DNA of 64,000 nucleotides from Myoxocephalus aenaeus (Eukaryota > Chordata > Actinopteri > Perciformes > Cottidae): the NCBI GenBank assembly GCA_038501785.1, contig JBAMJR010000039.1, forward strand, positions 7,354,501 to 7,418,500, read 5' to 3'. The stretch's first letter is position 1; each line of letters begins with the position of its first letter. The notes below the pieces were generated by a model. It searched no databases. It was not told where the DNA came from and worked only from the letters and a program-made list of their open reading frames with translations. Shown here one piece after another: positions 1 through 12,405 of this stretch. The position numbers were made by a program, and so were the translations under genes.

Positions 1-2408
1 GTGTTGCAAAAGCCTTGCTTGTTGGCAGAGACAGTAAATTCCTGATTATTCATGTGACCAAATGTCAGCTGAGGCCAGTTACTTAGTCATTACCAGTAAA
101 CACAACTCCTGTGCATCAATGTATCAAAGCAAGTCAAGGACAAGTTTCGTAGATAAAGCCAGTGGGAGATCAAGTCTCTCCTGACAGAAACTAACAGCAA
201 TATAATTTGAGTTCACACCCACAGAGTGCCCCACATGTCTGAAGCAGCTGATACAATTTTCACATCCCTTTTCACACTTATGGAGGAATCCGACTGACAA
301 TATGGACTTCCACGCTCCGTCTCTTGGCTCGATTGTAGCTTCCACACTGATCTCGTGGTGATGTGCAACAACAATACAGAACATGTTTTCCATGTTGGTT
401 TCCAGAAACTCAAGGCATCTAACATAAACAGTATTATGTATTTGAATAATGCAATCACTTGAGATAATGGAAAGAAAGCGTGATCTTCATACAGATTCTC
501 ATGCTTTAGAAGAATAGGAAATACAGTGTTTACCAAACTAAACTAATAATCTGCCTTTTCGACATGGAAATGTACTTACAAGTTTCTTCAGTCCCTGGAG
601 GCACTGAACACGACTTGCTGTCATTTTTTATAGGGATCAGCCACAGACCTGTTGTTACGTACACACACTGATGAGAAACACTTGAGGCTTCTGGGTAGGT
701 CAGAGTCCACGCCGCTGTTGAATAACAGAGGGCAGTGTCTGTATCCACTGATCTCTCTTTACTGCCCCCCCACCTCTTAATTAGGTCAAGTCCGTGCTGT
801 ACACTTCAAGGTTCCCTTGACATTTTATCTGGCATACTTTTGCCTGCCCCAGAAGGAAAATACAATGTGTTGTAGTAGTTGTTTATTTAGACTATCCAAG
901 CCTGCAGTGGCCCCTACTGGCCCCAGATGGATCTGGCACTGAGATCTCGAGGACGTTCACTTGCATACAGCATTTGTTGCACAAGACTCCAACCCTCTCA
1001 CTCCAAGAGTTGCAAAATGATTCGAGGGAAGTCGTCACTTCTTCATTCCTACTCAGCAATTCAAAGAGGCCACTGTCCTCATGTGAAAGCCCACACCATG
1101 ACAGCACAGATTTGTAATAACATTAACAATGCCCCTTGTACCCCAGTAAACCAGCATAAACACGAAACCACCTAAATGGAATGCAGTCGTTTTTTTAATT
1201 ACACCTGCAACGTGTGAAAATGTCATGAAATCCAACATTATTGTGAGAACCAGCATGATGTGGTGTTCTTTGTGCTCAGTATCTGGCAGACCGTTGTTGT
1301 TAATGTCTCAGTTCTGCTTTTCACTTTAACTTTGCTTCACGTGACAGCGCTTTCCAGAACACACCCATTTGCTATTTTTCCACATTTGTATTTTCCTGAC
1401 ACGAACAAACTAGATTTCTTGCCTGAGGACTTTTACAACTCAAATAAGACTTATCTAGAGGAGGGTTCTCAAAATATAATTTCAACACAACCCCAGTGAC
1501 ATTTAGCGCTGCAATATTATACTACTAATATAAATTATTTATACAATGCTTATATAGGAAAATCTGATAACTAAGAAAAAAAGTATAACAAGAGTTATAA
1601 GAACTCCATCAACTTGTCATCTACATCTTGGCTGAGTCCGATTAAACAAGATACAACATGCTAATTAGTGAGCTTAAGAGATGTGAGGTGGATTTTATGT
1701 ACCTTCAGGCAGAGTCAGGCCAGCTGGTTCTCTCTATTTCTAGTCTTTATGCAAAGCCAAGTTAGCTTCATATAAATCATCTAATTGAAGTCAAGAGAAA
1801 GCAAATAAACATTGTGGTTTCTAACACAACGCTGTTGCTGACTGGGGTAATTAAATAAATAGAGCAGAAGTTAGTCATTATGTAGAAATGCTCCATGTAA
1901 ACTTGTAGACCTTGAAAGATTATCTCGTAACTAACAGCCTGTTTAGTGAACTACATGTGCATATGTTAACTGGACTTTTTTTTTTATGTTACAAAAAGGC
2001 AACACACAAGAGGTACACTCAATAAGATTATTTATGTTATTGTACAATCTGCATTTTTAACAAATAATAATAAAAAAAAAAGATTAGTAACATGTACAGT
2101 ATTGAAATGATCATATCTGGTGTGGACTGAGGACTCCGCCTGCCTCGTCACATCAAGTCCACCCAGAGCTCCAGTGATGGGGAGGGAGGGCCTGGAATGA
2201 CTCATGAATGCTCAACAAGTGTGAGTTTACATATAGATGTGTACGCATATTTACCTGTACCTGTTATTGTATAGGTCTGCTGGTTGTGTGTGCGTGTGTG
2301 TGCAGATAAATGTCTATGTGCTTACGTTTGCATGTATCCATTACTATAGACTTTAGTCTTCTGCTGTGTGATTGTGTATACAGATATGTGAGTGCATGTA
2401 TCTGTTAT

Positions 2409-2498
<90 letters not shown>

Positions 2499-2615
2499 CA
2501 ATCAAGGTGTTGGCATGAGGTGGGATGTCACATGGGGGAGAGGTCAGGGATAAAGGGATGAAAGCAAAATAAAAAAAGAGAGTTGAGGAGCAATGGAGGC
2601 AAAAGTAGCAGGGGC
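1..2615. other. Intergenic DNA left of ube2v1
   Basis: No gene could be named in this stretch. The part next to 2616 must include the ube2v1 3' UTR, because that gene is on the minus strand; its poly(A) site was not resolved. A long TG microsatellite occupies 2412-2497. On the minus strand a possible spliced exon pair lies at about 592-680 and below 415; it is described in the findings and left unassigned. The remainder is A/T-rich single-copy-looking DNA with short open frames that lack codon bias and recognisable domains. Confidence 0.6.
2412..2497. repeat. (TG)n dinucleotide microsatellite
   Basis: About 43 uninterrupted TG units, roughly 120 bases downstream of the ube2v1 stop codon with respect to that gene. 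The long cysteine/valine or histidine/threonine open frames that cross it are artefacts of the repeat. Confidence 0.97.
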
Positions 2616-5275
2616 TCAGTTGTTGTAGATCTGGCCCTCGGGCGGCTGAGGAAGCTTCATGTTTTCCTTGCAGGTCATGAGCCGTCGCAGCTCCAGCAGC
2701 ACCATCCGGATACTGTAGGAGTTCTGCCACTTGGCCAGTGCCGTCACCGCATTGGTGTCAACCTGCAGGACAGAGAACCCGGTAAGGATGCGTGGATGGC
2801 TTCTACATCACAAACAACTAAATATATCGTATCTAGAATGCAACCGTTCTCAATGAACAAAATGTTAGAAGTTTAAGGTATTTTATAGCATTTCATCAAT
2901 GCCAGTCGTTTGATTGTCCTCAATCTGCGGTTAGTTTAAATAAGCCTGTGTTGACAAAGTGGGAAAATGGAGCACAATTTAGGGTCGGGCACTGCCACAT
3001 TTGAACAACTTAAGGTAGCGCGACCACTCGCAAAAAAAGAAGTGCATGTTCTCCAATCCCTCCTGGGGAAAATCATGTCAGCCTCACATGAGGTTTTCTT
3101 TCTGTAATGCTAAATTAAAAGTAAGTGACATACTACAGTTTAAGTGAAACTAATCTAGACTCCCTCCTTCAGGTGGATCCTAAAAGGTTTCTTGGTCCGG
3201 TCATGTTTCCATTTTTTTATTTTTTTATTAGCATGAATGCAATGGTTGCATTAGCTGTGAGCGGATTTAAGAATGCACTGAGAACAGGAACTTTCTTACC
3301 TGCACTAACCAGTCTACAGAGCAGGCATGACAGTCTTCATGTCATTGTATTCACCTTTACTCGATTACTGATGCCAGTCTATTGTGTGAACAAGCTTTTA
3401 TGCTGCCTGCACATACTCTGGTATTATAAAATATACATGAACCAAGTTGTGTTCTTTCTCCCAATGTATTCATCAGCGTAGCAAGAACCGGATCAAGAGC
3501 AGTATCACTTTCAAAAGTCACCCAAAGTTGAATGCTCAAGCTAGAATAAGAGGAACTGGTTTGGAAGATTTACATACCTCACCGCTGGAGGTGTGCACGC
3601 CATTCAAGTTTATCTTCGTCACAAATTTGACAAACGGTGGTGAGTCTGGGTATTCCGGCCCACACACAACTTTCAGATTGTACATTCTGTTTTCAAAGCT
3701 TGTCTGTGGACAGAGATGGGTAGATAGAGGTGAGTGAACACACACACACAATGTTCAACCGCAAATGTTGGTTATGACAGAAAAAAAAAGGAAATATGTT
3801 TGGTGAGCCAGCTGTAGTCTGACGTACGTCCATGTCTGAGGTATTATGTAGTTCTATACATTAGTTCTGGTAACATTTTCAAAGAGAATCTTACCAGCAT
3901 ACATAAAAGTAAATCCCTTTAGAGGACTGTGCTTTATGGTGTGCGACCTGTTGCTTCCTGTCATTTTGTGATATTATATTTTGTGATGTTTTATCTTTAC
4001 TTAAATGTGTTATTGCGCCGCTGTCTCAAACTAATGTAGCGTTATTCGTCCCACTACGTCCCCCTTTGCATCTGCCTGACCGGCACACTACCATGACAAT
4101 CTGTTCACCTCTTAGCCACTTATTGCACAGTCCTCTCGCCAGTGTTAGGAAGTGGCACCACTCACCCTCGTGGGGCCGAGGATCACCCCTCTCCAATGTG
4201 TTAAGGTCATGTCATCGTCATCCTCCAGACCCCAGCTCACCGTCCCATCTCCCACACCTTTCTGGCCTTCCTCCAGCTCCTCCAGGAGCCGGAAATTGCG
4301 AGGGACTTTGACAACTGTTTGTGGACACAAAACACACCAAAGTCAGACGGTGCTGCTCACACATGCACCAACGAAAAACAAAAAAAACTGTACATATGCA
4401 ATAGCTTCTGCCGAGAGCGATGACTTGGAGTTATAAAGCCTACGAGTTCGTGACTCATTCAGACCCGGACAATGAGAGGGGCAAATGAGGAACGCCTTGG
4501 TTGACGGGCTTTCGTCCACTCATGTGCCCAAATTTGGCATCAGGCTTCGACGATGCTGCATCAATTTGGCCTCTGCGGTGAGATTATTATGAAGTGCTGC
4601 AGCGTTAACGGAGCCATGCAAACAAACACAGTCACGGTGCCGCAACCCAGCTCGGATCACCGGCATCTCACGAGCCTCATTGATGAAAGTCTGCATATAT
4701 TGTGTTTTCTCAGGAGACCAAAAAAAATAAAATGTGCCGTCATTGTTGACATGACAGGTGAAAGCATACACCACGACTGAGGATGCACCGACATTTGTAG
4801 ATAATATTTCACGGTGTGTTTTGTGGCACATCCGTGTTCAGGGCCAGTGACTGATCTTAAACCGTAAATAAGACTAAACAAGCCTAAGACAGTTACCGTT
4901 AGCTGTGCTTCACTAGCATCGGCGCTGACGGTATTAAACCAAAGCCGACACGGTGCACCACAGACGCAGATGGCCGGTGTTGAACGGCTATGAAACGATA
5001 GCAAACCCCGTCGTCGGCAGTCAGGGTGCAGCTCGTTGCCGTTCTAACTTAAGTTACGTTAGCTTAGCTCGTAGCATCGCTTCCTATTCATTGCCTCCAG
5101 AAGCTCAAACTTTGCGTTAGCTGGAGTATTTCCACATCTCTGACGCGTCGGTGGACAGTCAACCTCATTACGAAGCTTAACAGCTACGTCGTGATATTTA
5201 ATTTGTCCGATTATTCGGTTTATGATTGTGATATATCTCTCTCGTACATTTACCTGATCCGGCGGCGACCGCCAT
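2616..5275 (-). CDS. ube2v1: Ubiquitin-conjugating enzyme E2 variant 1 (UEV)
   Basis: This gene encodes a catalytically inactive E2 variant that pairs with UBC13 (UBE2N) to build lysine-63-linked ubiquitin chains in NF-kB signalling and DNA-damage tolerance. Coding exons on the minus strand are 5275-5254, 4314-4166, 3703-3578 and 2762-2616. They sum to 444 nt (147 aa plus stop), the same length as human UBE2V1. The first exon gives only MAVAAGS plus one base, and exon 2 continues with [19 protein letters not shown]. The protein ends in [13 protein letters not shown]. The UBC fold is complete, and the active-site cysteine of true E2s is absent, as expected for a UEV. All introns have GT donors and AG acceptors with matching phases (1, 0, 0). 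The start is the ATG in a G/C-rich context at 5275. The gene lies downstream of peds1 on the same strand. UBE2V2 is the alternative, but the N-terminus and the neighbouring peds1 favour UBE2V1. Confidence 0.95.
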
Positions 5276-5924
5276 CTTGTCGCTAAACACAGCGGAAGCG
5301 CGCACGTCATTTTGCTTGTGGCCATGTGCGTGCGCGTGGAACAAACGCAGAGCATGGCATCCTTTGTTGTCCCTGTGGCAAATTAGAAGATGAATTGAAT
5401 GCGATACGAGGACGAAACTGTTGATGAAAGTGTGTAAATTTGAAATGCACAAACTATTAGCAGGCTCAATAGATGAATACATCTAAACAGGTCTGAAAGA
5501 AGAATGACTTCCCAATAGGCATGTATTAATAATGTATCTGCCCTTTTCATTGCAGACATTTTAATTTGTCTTAATAGGGAGAGAGCCTCCAATAACATTT
5601 ACGATACTCTGTTAATTTGTTGAATTATTTGCAACTGTGCATTTCTGACTGACATGTCAAAATGTCCTCCTTTAAAAACTCCTGTGGCCCTCTGCTCAGC
5701 TTCTAAAAGAGAGATTGTGCAGACAGAGCAAGAGGAAAGTAACAATATAAAGGATGATTAGCCTAATTACTTAAGAGAAGTGAAGATAACACTATTTATC
5801 AAGAGGGAATGTGCTGTGCAGCAGTTGCAATACAAAGTAGGAGGAGTGCAATTAAAATTCTAAAATAACAATATGATGCTAATCCAAAATATATACAATT
5901 ACAAAATCATGCTAGAAATAGAAA

Positions 5925-6135
5925 TCCTTTTTATTTGTCATAGTACATACATACAATGTGTTCTCTGCATTTAACCCATCCTAAGGAGCAGTGGGCTGCC
6001 CTGAGTGGCGCCCGGGGAGCAATTTAGGGTTCAGTGTCTTGCTCAGGGACACTTTGACATGTGAGCTACTGGGGATTGAACCGGCTACCTTGTGGTTGCG
6101 GGACGACCACTCATCCCCCTGAGCTACAGCCGCTA
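5925..6135 (-). repeat. tRNA-derived SINE (V-SINE-like)
   Basis: Read on the minus strand, the element opens at about 6135 with a tRNA-like head. It has an A-box-like TAGCTCAGGGGGA and a B-box-like GGTTCAATCCCC, the two parts of an RNA polymerase III internal promoter. A tRNA-unrelated body follows, with a motif beginning GTCCCTGAGCAAGACACTG that is common in fish SINEs, then a 3' tail ending near 5925 in an A-rich stretch. The length of about 210 bp is close to full length. The family name is tentative. The element lies between ube2v1 and peds1 and does not interrupt an exon. Confidence 0.8.
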
Positions 6136-6175
6136 ACAGTATATATATAGTACAATGTAAACAGGCTAACAGTTA

Positions 6176-6243
6176 ATATCAGTCTGTTGGGGTTGCTTTT
6201 ATTTATTTATTTATATATATAAATAAAAAAATAAAAAATAAAA

Positions 6244-6279
<36 letters not shown>

Positions 6280-6300
6280 GCAACCCCAACAGACTGATAT
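6176..6300. repeat. Long inverted repeat enclosing an AT-rich microsatellite
   Basis: The left arm starts at 6176 with ATATCAGTCTGTTGGGGTTG and continues through T/A-rich units. The right arm ends at 6300 as its reverse complement. About 40 bp pair, with one extra TTTA unit in the left arm; the centre is (TA)n and A/T-rich sequence. The structure begins about 40 bp beyond the tRNA-like end of the SINE. It could be a foldback element or the product of a templated inverted duplication. Confidence 0.9.
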
Positions 6301-8522
6301 ATATATATGTACAGTATCACATTTGAAGTGTATATTGATGATAATACCATTAGATCGCACATTACGTCCTGTAAATCAGTTGTAAGGAGTTGATTACAAA
6401 AATGTAATCCATGAGACAGTAATCCAGAGTAGATAGTTACAGAAATAAATTATCTAGAGAAAACAGGTAGCAGTAATTATCAACATTTTATTTAGTTTAT
6501 TTATAAATACAGTTTAATATATACATTGTAAGTCTGCCGAATGGAAGACAACCAAAAGGCATCAAGGCATTATTCTGATATCGAAAACTCCATCACCACC
6601 AGCATACATAACCAACTACAACATCCATAAGATGGGTTTTACCTCAGAAGAAGTGAGAAGCAAGAGAAGGGCAAATTTAAGTCAGTCAATGAATAGTGTT
6701 CCTATTTCGCTGGCAAGAACTACAGAATCAATCAGGGAGAGGATAAGGCCATTCAATAAGAAGTCCAAGGATCATTACAAAAGGGATTTAAAACACAGCA
6801 TGTTGAACATACCAACAACGACTGCCCACCCCACTTACCAATAATTTAATTTGCTATCACAATTTCCAATAATAAAATATTCAGTCACAAAATACCCTTC
6901 AAATCCACTGACGTCTGTCTCTAAATGAGACAAAACAAACACAGCTTTATCACAAATGCTACCTCGATAACAAGAGGCTGAGTTAACTGTACTGCTAGAT
7001 GGTTACGATAGAACCTATAATGCATCTAAATCATTCGACTACTTTGGCCAACAGACGAAGGAAAAGATTGACTGAAACCACTTATCTGTTAAAAGCCTTA
7101 ACTTGTTTTGTTTCACAATTTCATAATAACCTACCTAACCACAATCCTTAGATCATCTGGAGAATAAGAATAAATAATAAGTTAATGCATGTTCAATCTA
7201 TACTCACAACCAGACTCCCAACTATGACAAAAAGCGATGATGGCGAGCCTGTGTCCAAGTTAAGATTGTTATGTGGCGCCTTCTGAGCTCACCGTGTATA
7301 TTTATTGCAAGGTTGTCAGTCGTAGCAATCTCAAAACGTATTATGGCATGTCTAGTATGTATAACAATGATCCTTTACTATTACAAAAACACGAAATGTC
7401 GTCAAAGTTGTTATTACTTTTATATTATCACAAAAACCAATTTGCTGACGTTCCAAAACATTCAGTAGAGCCACTGGCAAAACTCCTATCCATAAAACAA
7501 GTTGTCTGCCAACCTTGATGCGATTGGGACTCGTTTCCCAAACTATATTTTGCCTAATACTGATCCAAAAAACTTCTATGCAGGCCTTAAACTTTGATGA
7601 GTGACAGGTAATGGCGTCCCTTTACCAGCAAATACACACAACTGCTTACACACAACTACAAGCTCTAGGCAATCTGCTGTGTATGTCTGCTGTTGACTTA
7701 TGGAGAATAATTCTATATAATCAAGTATGAAGGTTTCATAAACTGGAATATTACATTATATAAAACATAATTTTGGCTTAAAAAATTATTAGAACTATCT
7801 ACTATAAGTACATTATCAAGTTCACTAATTCAGTTTTTTTTTCACCTGCTCAACCCAACTAGAGAAAGGCTCCTTTAATTTAAGCCTACAAAGGATTTAT
7901 TACATAACATTATGATAATTCAAACCTGGGACCACTTGGTCAAAATTTGGGGTCTTCTTTTAAAAGCAGCACAATTTACTTCATATGGAAGGAGCACCAA
8001 CTCAAAAGGGGAGCTGGTGACCCAGTATATTACATGTTGTACGCATGCACGCATTCTTACATCTGTGTCGCTTATAGTACATGTGTTTGTGTCATGCTGG
8101 TGAAGTAGCACATTTTTTAAGCTCCCGTTTTCCAACTGAAATAGCAAACATGTGTTAACTAGTAGAAAAAGAAAGGCGTTTTAACCGAATCAGATGAGTT
8201 AAGACATATGGTTAAGGGCCTTGTAATACACTGCATAGTTATTCGCTGCACACAACATTGACGAATTACTGACTTAAGCATTCAAAACAATCTTCAACAT
8301 AATCAAGGCGTGAAGAAATTCCTGGATCGTAAGCGGTCACCGAAGCCCTTGTAACATCCCCAAATCTGCTTGGCACAGTTACCAAGACGGTACACGGTGG
8401 CAGCATTACTCACAGGGAATGTTGCGCTCTGAAAGTGACAGCTCCTTCCCACATTACAAAAGAATAGCAAGACGCGAGGAGTGAAAACAATGTCACACAC
8501 TGTTGGCACATAGCTTTGGAGT

Positions 8523-8551
8523 ATCTGTGTCTGACTAAGTCAGACACAGAT
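8523..8551. repeat. Perfect 29-bp palindrome
   Basis: Arms of 14 bp (ATCTGTGTCTGACT and its exact reverse complement) are separated by a single base at 8537. No gene overlaps it, and its function is unknown. Confidence 0.95.
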
Positions 8552-9897
8552 CCCAGAAAGACAGATAAGCGGTTGCAACAACATAAAAGTACAGTAAATG
8601 AAACAGAACAAAGAAGAAAAAAAGACTAGTACTGCATATGTGGTGCGTAAGGCAGCGTGACAAAACTGTGTCTGCCTCTTTCCTGCAAACCTGTGTGTTT
8701 ATCAGGAGTCAAATACAAACTAAAAAGGCTTCTCAGAGGACAGGTGATCATCGACTAGGAGGGCCAGCTGACTCGGCAGAACAACAGCATGATACATGTG
8801 TGTTTACCCACATTTCTAATGGCCTAGCATCAATGCGGACAACAGTTACATATATTTCAAAGCCACTTTTTCAGACCCAATTACTCATCTTCTTTGTTTC
8901 CTCCATCATAAAAGACAGAAATGCAAACTGTTCCAATGGCCAGATAACATAACGCATTTCAATCAAAATGCCAGCTTAGGATCTGACAGCAATAGGAGCA
9001 ATTTGGTTGTATGTTTTTGGTTTGTTTGAATTAAAACCCGTTTTCTGAGCTGTCAGATCTGTCGTTTAGCATCCTGGAGGGATGATTTTAGCTTTAGAGT
9101 AGCATTGACTCTTCCATTGCAACTGTAGTCTCAAAGTCACAAATCCATGACTAAAAGATCAAATATATAGTCATCACCTCTCTTTAACAAAACAGCCCCA
9201 AAAGCTTGCAGCTGAACCCAAATGTGCACGAAAGCAACAAAAGTAACAGTAATTAACCATTTTGTTCTTTAGCCAACAACATTGGGAGGGCATCCAAAAA
9301 TCCGATATCCCCCCCAGCCTGACTACTTGCCATGGCCTAAATCCAATGGTATTACTTGCACAAGTAGGCCCGTGATGAGGCGGAGATGCAAAGACTTATC
9401 CAGAGAAAATAAAAAGCAAAGCCAAATATAACCAAACTCATGAACAGTTCTGTCTCTGGAGGAGAAAAAATGTGAGTGTTCACTCTTCCAAGCATTCTTT
9501 TTTTGGGGATTGTTTGAAATTTTCTGACAAGAGGGAAATATTTATCTCCTTGGAAATGATTTCAAATCAACTGTATCTGTTTATAAAGTATCTGAATAAA
9601 CCTTCTGAGCAAATGCATTTGCGAATCACCTAAAAAAAAGTGATGAGTTGTTTTCGACACACAAAGAGTTGAGGATATATTGCGTTTTGAAATGAGGATC
9701 TCCACAAGTGAGTAAAGAAAAAATTCCATCAACAGAGCCCTCCTTTTGGAAAACAGACAAACTGTGCAAGACTTAAAGCTATGGCATCAGAAAGTGTGTG
9801 TTAGTTTTTCCTTTCTATGGATTATAGTTTTTGTGAGGCAAAAAAAGGGGGATGAGAAGCCTGGACTTCTGAGGTAGGGTGCAGTCAGCCTGCGGCG

Positions 9898-11827
9898 TTA
9901 CTTGACTTTTTGAGCCCACTTCAGGTCGTCCGCCCTGGGCTTCTCTCCCGTAACAGCCTGGATAAGATCCTCCAGGTTCCTCCAGAAACCCAGCTTCTCC
10001 AGAGGGTAGTTCAGCCAACCTGGAGAGACAAAGCTCAATGACAAATCTGCCCGACTCGCATCGCATAAACTGCGAGCATCCCGCCTCAGAAAACGATTTA
10101 CACGCCGATTTGAACCCGTACACTTATAATAAAGACAAACCTGTAGTGATGCAGAAGTACGTCTCATGAGGCGAGACGTGATGGACGCGGTGGTGCTTGC
10201 GGGGGAGGATGACCTGGCAGTCCTGGAGGAACACAACCCAACGAGGCAGGCCAAAGTACGTGTGCGACCACTTGTGAATCTGGTTGGTGAGGGTCACAAA
10301 GATGGCTAATGCGAACAAGTAGCAGTACCAGGGGTAGTTACGGTAAATCTCCACTGCAAAAAAAAGGAGACAGAAACTAATTAGTTTGGTGTATTATTTT
10401 TTTTTTTTTCTTCCTCAGAATGGTCATTGAAATTGCATGGACGAAACAGTTTAGAAAATCGGACAGAAGGAAATGTCAGATTCGGTTTGTTGATACAAAA
10501 CTCACCAGGGGAGAGGGTGAGGAAGCTGAAGGCCATGTTTGCTAGGGGGACTATGGTCAGCATGCAGTTGTCACCATTGGTCTCAATGAAGTCGTGACGG
10601 GTAATGGCTGTGGGGTCGATGTGGTGCTCTCGAAATGGCCTTATAAAGGCCTGAAAAACATGAAAAACGCACTGTGAATGCAGGAAATGTCCTTTTAAAA
10701 AAATTATTATTTACAGTATAAACAATGGATATCTTACCTTTCCAAATATGGGTAAATCCACTGATCCCCATGTATCAGCGCCCCAGTGAACAAGTCCTGA
10801 TGCAAAGTCGGCAGTGAGTATTCCCGCCACTGAAAATGAGTTTGAGGAAGAGAAAAGCCCAGAAAAAGGATGAGAAAACCATTCAAACAGGCTAAGGAGA
10901 GAACAAACAACACTTTGTTTGGACTGCAGCTCTAAAAACAACAGAACTCATCAACCAGTGGCAATACACCAACAGATCATTAGATAACGTTTCAGTCAGC
11001 ACTTACCAATGCTCAGCAGGATGTACCACAGGTGTCCCAGGTGGAAATTGGCAAGAAGGTGAATGAAATTGAAGGCCATGAGCGAGAAGCAGAGGACGAC
11101 ACATAACCACTCTTGAAATCTTTTGCCTGAAAGAAAAACACGAGCCGACCGTATTAGTACGATTCAACACATGAGCAGCAGCTGCTGATAAAAAATTATC
11201 AGGCACATTATGTCCATGGCTCCTGAACATGATGTGACATGATATGATCTAAACAAACAAAAAACGTACAGAGGTTAGTAAACAAGGCAACATGATTAAC
11301 TATCAGATGCTTCCTTGCAGTGAGGCCACATTCCTCTGCACTTTGCTTGTTACATGACCTGAAATACCTGTCCACGTGGACGTACGTCATACAACTCAAA
11401 GGAGGCTCAGTCTGATCACCAACTTTCGTCTTAGCTGTCAGATAAGGTCCTCGACTGATATGAGGAGCTCAAAAGACATGTTTGTACACTTGGGCGTGAA
11501 GGCCTTTCACTTCATGCACTAAGTTAAAATGGTATGAATAACCAAACATACCTTGGGGTACGAATTAAGTAACCTGAACACAGAGGACTGGCTAAGCTCT
11601 AAAAAAAAAAAATCTGATTAATAATGCTCATGCATTGCTCTCAGAGGGAGTCTGCGAGCTGAGAAGCAACACTGTTATGAAAGGTCACAGCAGCTCCACG
11701 GACGAACGAGGCAGAAAACAGGGGCTCCTTCACCCGCTGCCCGACATGTCAAATAGGACAACCGCGACTCAAACACAAATGCAACCTCAAGCTCGAGATT
11801 CCTGTTGAGTAACAAAAGTCTGACTGT

Positions 11828-11898
<71 letters not shown>

Positions 11899-12229
11899 CT
11901 GTCGCTTGTTGTTCCGGGCCATTCAATGTGTTAGCAGTTAAAGATAAATAGGGTCCTCTAAAGTGTTTTTATTTATTCAGTCAGTGTCCAAACGTTACTT
12001 GGTAACTACGCTATGTAACGCCTGTCGCTCGTGGCCACTTGAACCGGGGGGAACAAGTCCGCGAGACGGAGCTGCTGCGGTCGATCGACTCACCTGGTGA
12101 GTACAAATTGGCCAGTTCTTGAGCCCCGGCGTGTTGTGGACCCCATCTGGCCGAGGCCCGGGCCGGTCCCCCGGTCTCCGTGCTCTGTGTTTCCACTCCA
12201 CACCGGCTCTCGGTAACCATTCTCGCCAT
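9898..12229 (-). CDS. peds1: Plasmanylethanolamine desaturase (TMEM189/Kua)
   Basis: PEDS1 is an ER membrane desaturase that introduces the vinyl-ether double bond of plasmalogens; it is homologous to bacterial CarF. Coding exons on the minus strand are 12229-12094, 11126-11007, 10829-10738, 10650-10506, 10353-10141 and 10019-9898, summing to 828 nt (275 aa; human has 270). The histidine-rich motifs of the family are present: [43 protein letters not shown] and [18 protein letters not shown]. Hydrophobic stretches fit a multi-pass membrane protein, for example [19 protein letters not shown]. The C-terminus is [11 protein letters not shown]. The ATG at 12229 was chosen because the downstream [19 protein letters not shown] aligns with the human N-terminal region; an in-frame ATG three codons later is possible. 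Splice phases are 1, 1, 0, 1, 1. The gene lies upstream of ube2v1 on the same strand, as in human. Confidence 0.95.
11829..11896. repeat. (CA)n microsatellite in peds1 intron 1
   Basis: About 34 uninterrupted CA units lie inside the first intron of peds1. Confidence 0.97.
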
Positions 12230-12332
12230 TTCTCCACTGTGGGCCCAGCCCCTTCAATGAATCTCTCTCTGCTCGCCGTCAGTAACCAACGGTATCATCT
12301 AGTTCTCAGCCCACAGACAGCGTAACGTGTTC

Positions 12333-12405
12333 AGCCAATCAGGGGAAAAGTCGTTGATCGTAACAGCCAATCACCGTCAAGGAAAATGTTCCACGGACAC
12401 CCAAT
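12333..12405 (-). promoter_or_regulatory. CCAAT-box cluster upstream of peds1
   Basis: Three CCAAT cores lie 100-175 bases upstream of the peds1 start codon: AGCCAATC at 12333-12340, AGCCAATC at 12365-12372 and CCAAT at 12401-12405. Relative to the minus-strand gene they read ATTGG. The spacing and position fit NF-Y sites of a TATA-less promoter. The transcription start was not determined. Confidence 0.5.

Larger units (their letters stand above)
5276..9897. other. Interval between ube2v1 and peds1
   Basis: The right part should include the peds1 3' UTR and the left edge the ube2v1 promoter and 5' UTR. No further gene was found. It holds a minus-strand tRNA-derived SINE (5925-6135), an inverted repeat around an AT microsatellite (6176-6300) and a 29-bp palindrome (8523-8551). 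The remaining DNA is A/T-rich without coding signal. Confidence 0.7.

Noticed and set aside
2353..2730. Long open frame across the TG repeat on the minus strand
   Set aside because: It is a frame-shifted shadow of ube2v1 exon 4 running into the TG microsatellite; the His/Thr stretch is repeat-coded.
5939..6135. A genuine tRNA gene at the SINE head
   Set aside because: A- and B-box-like motifs are present, but the head runs into a SINE body and does not fold as an intact cloverleaf.
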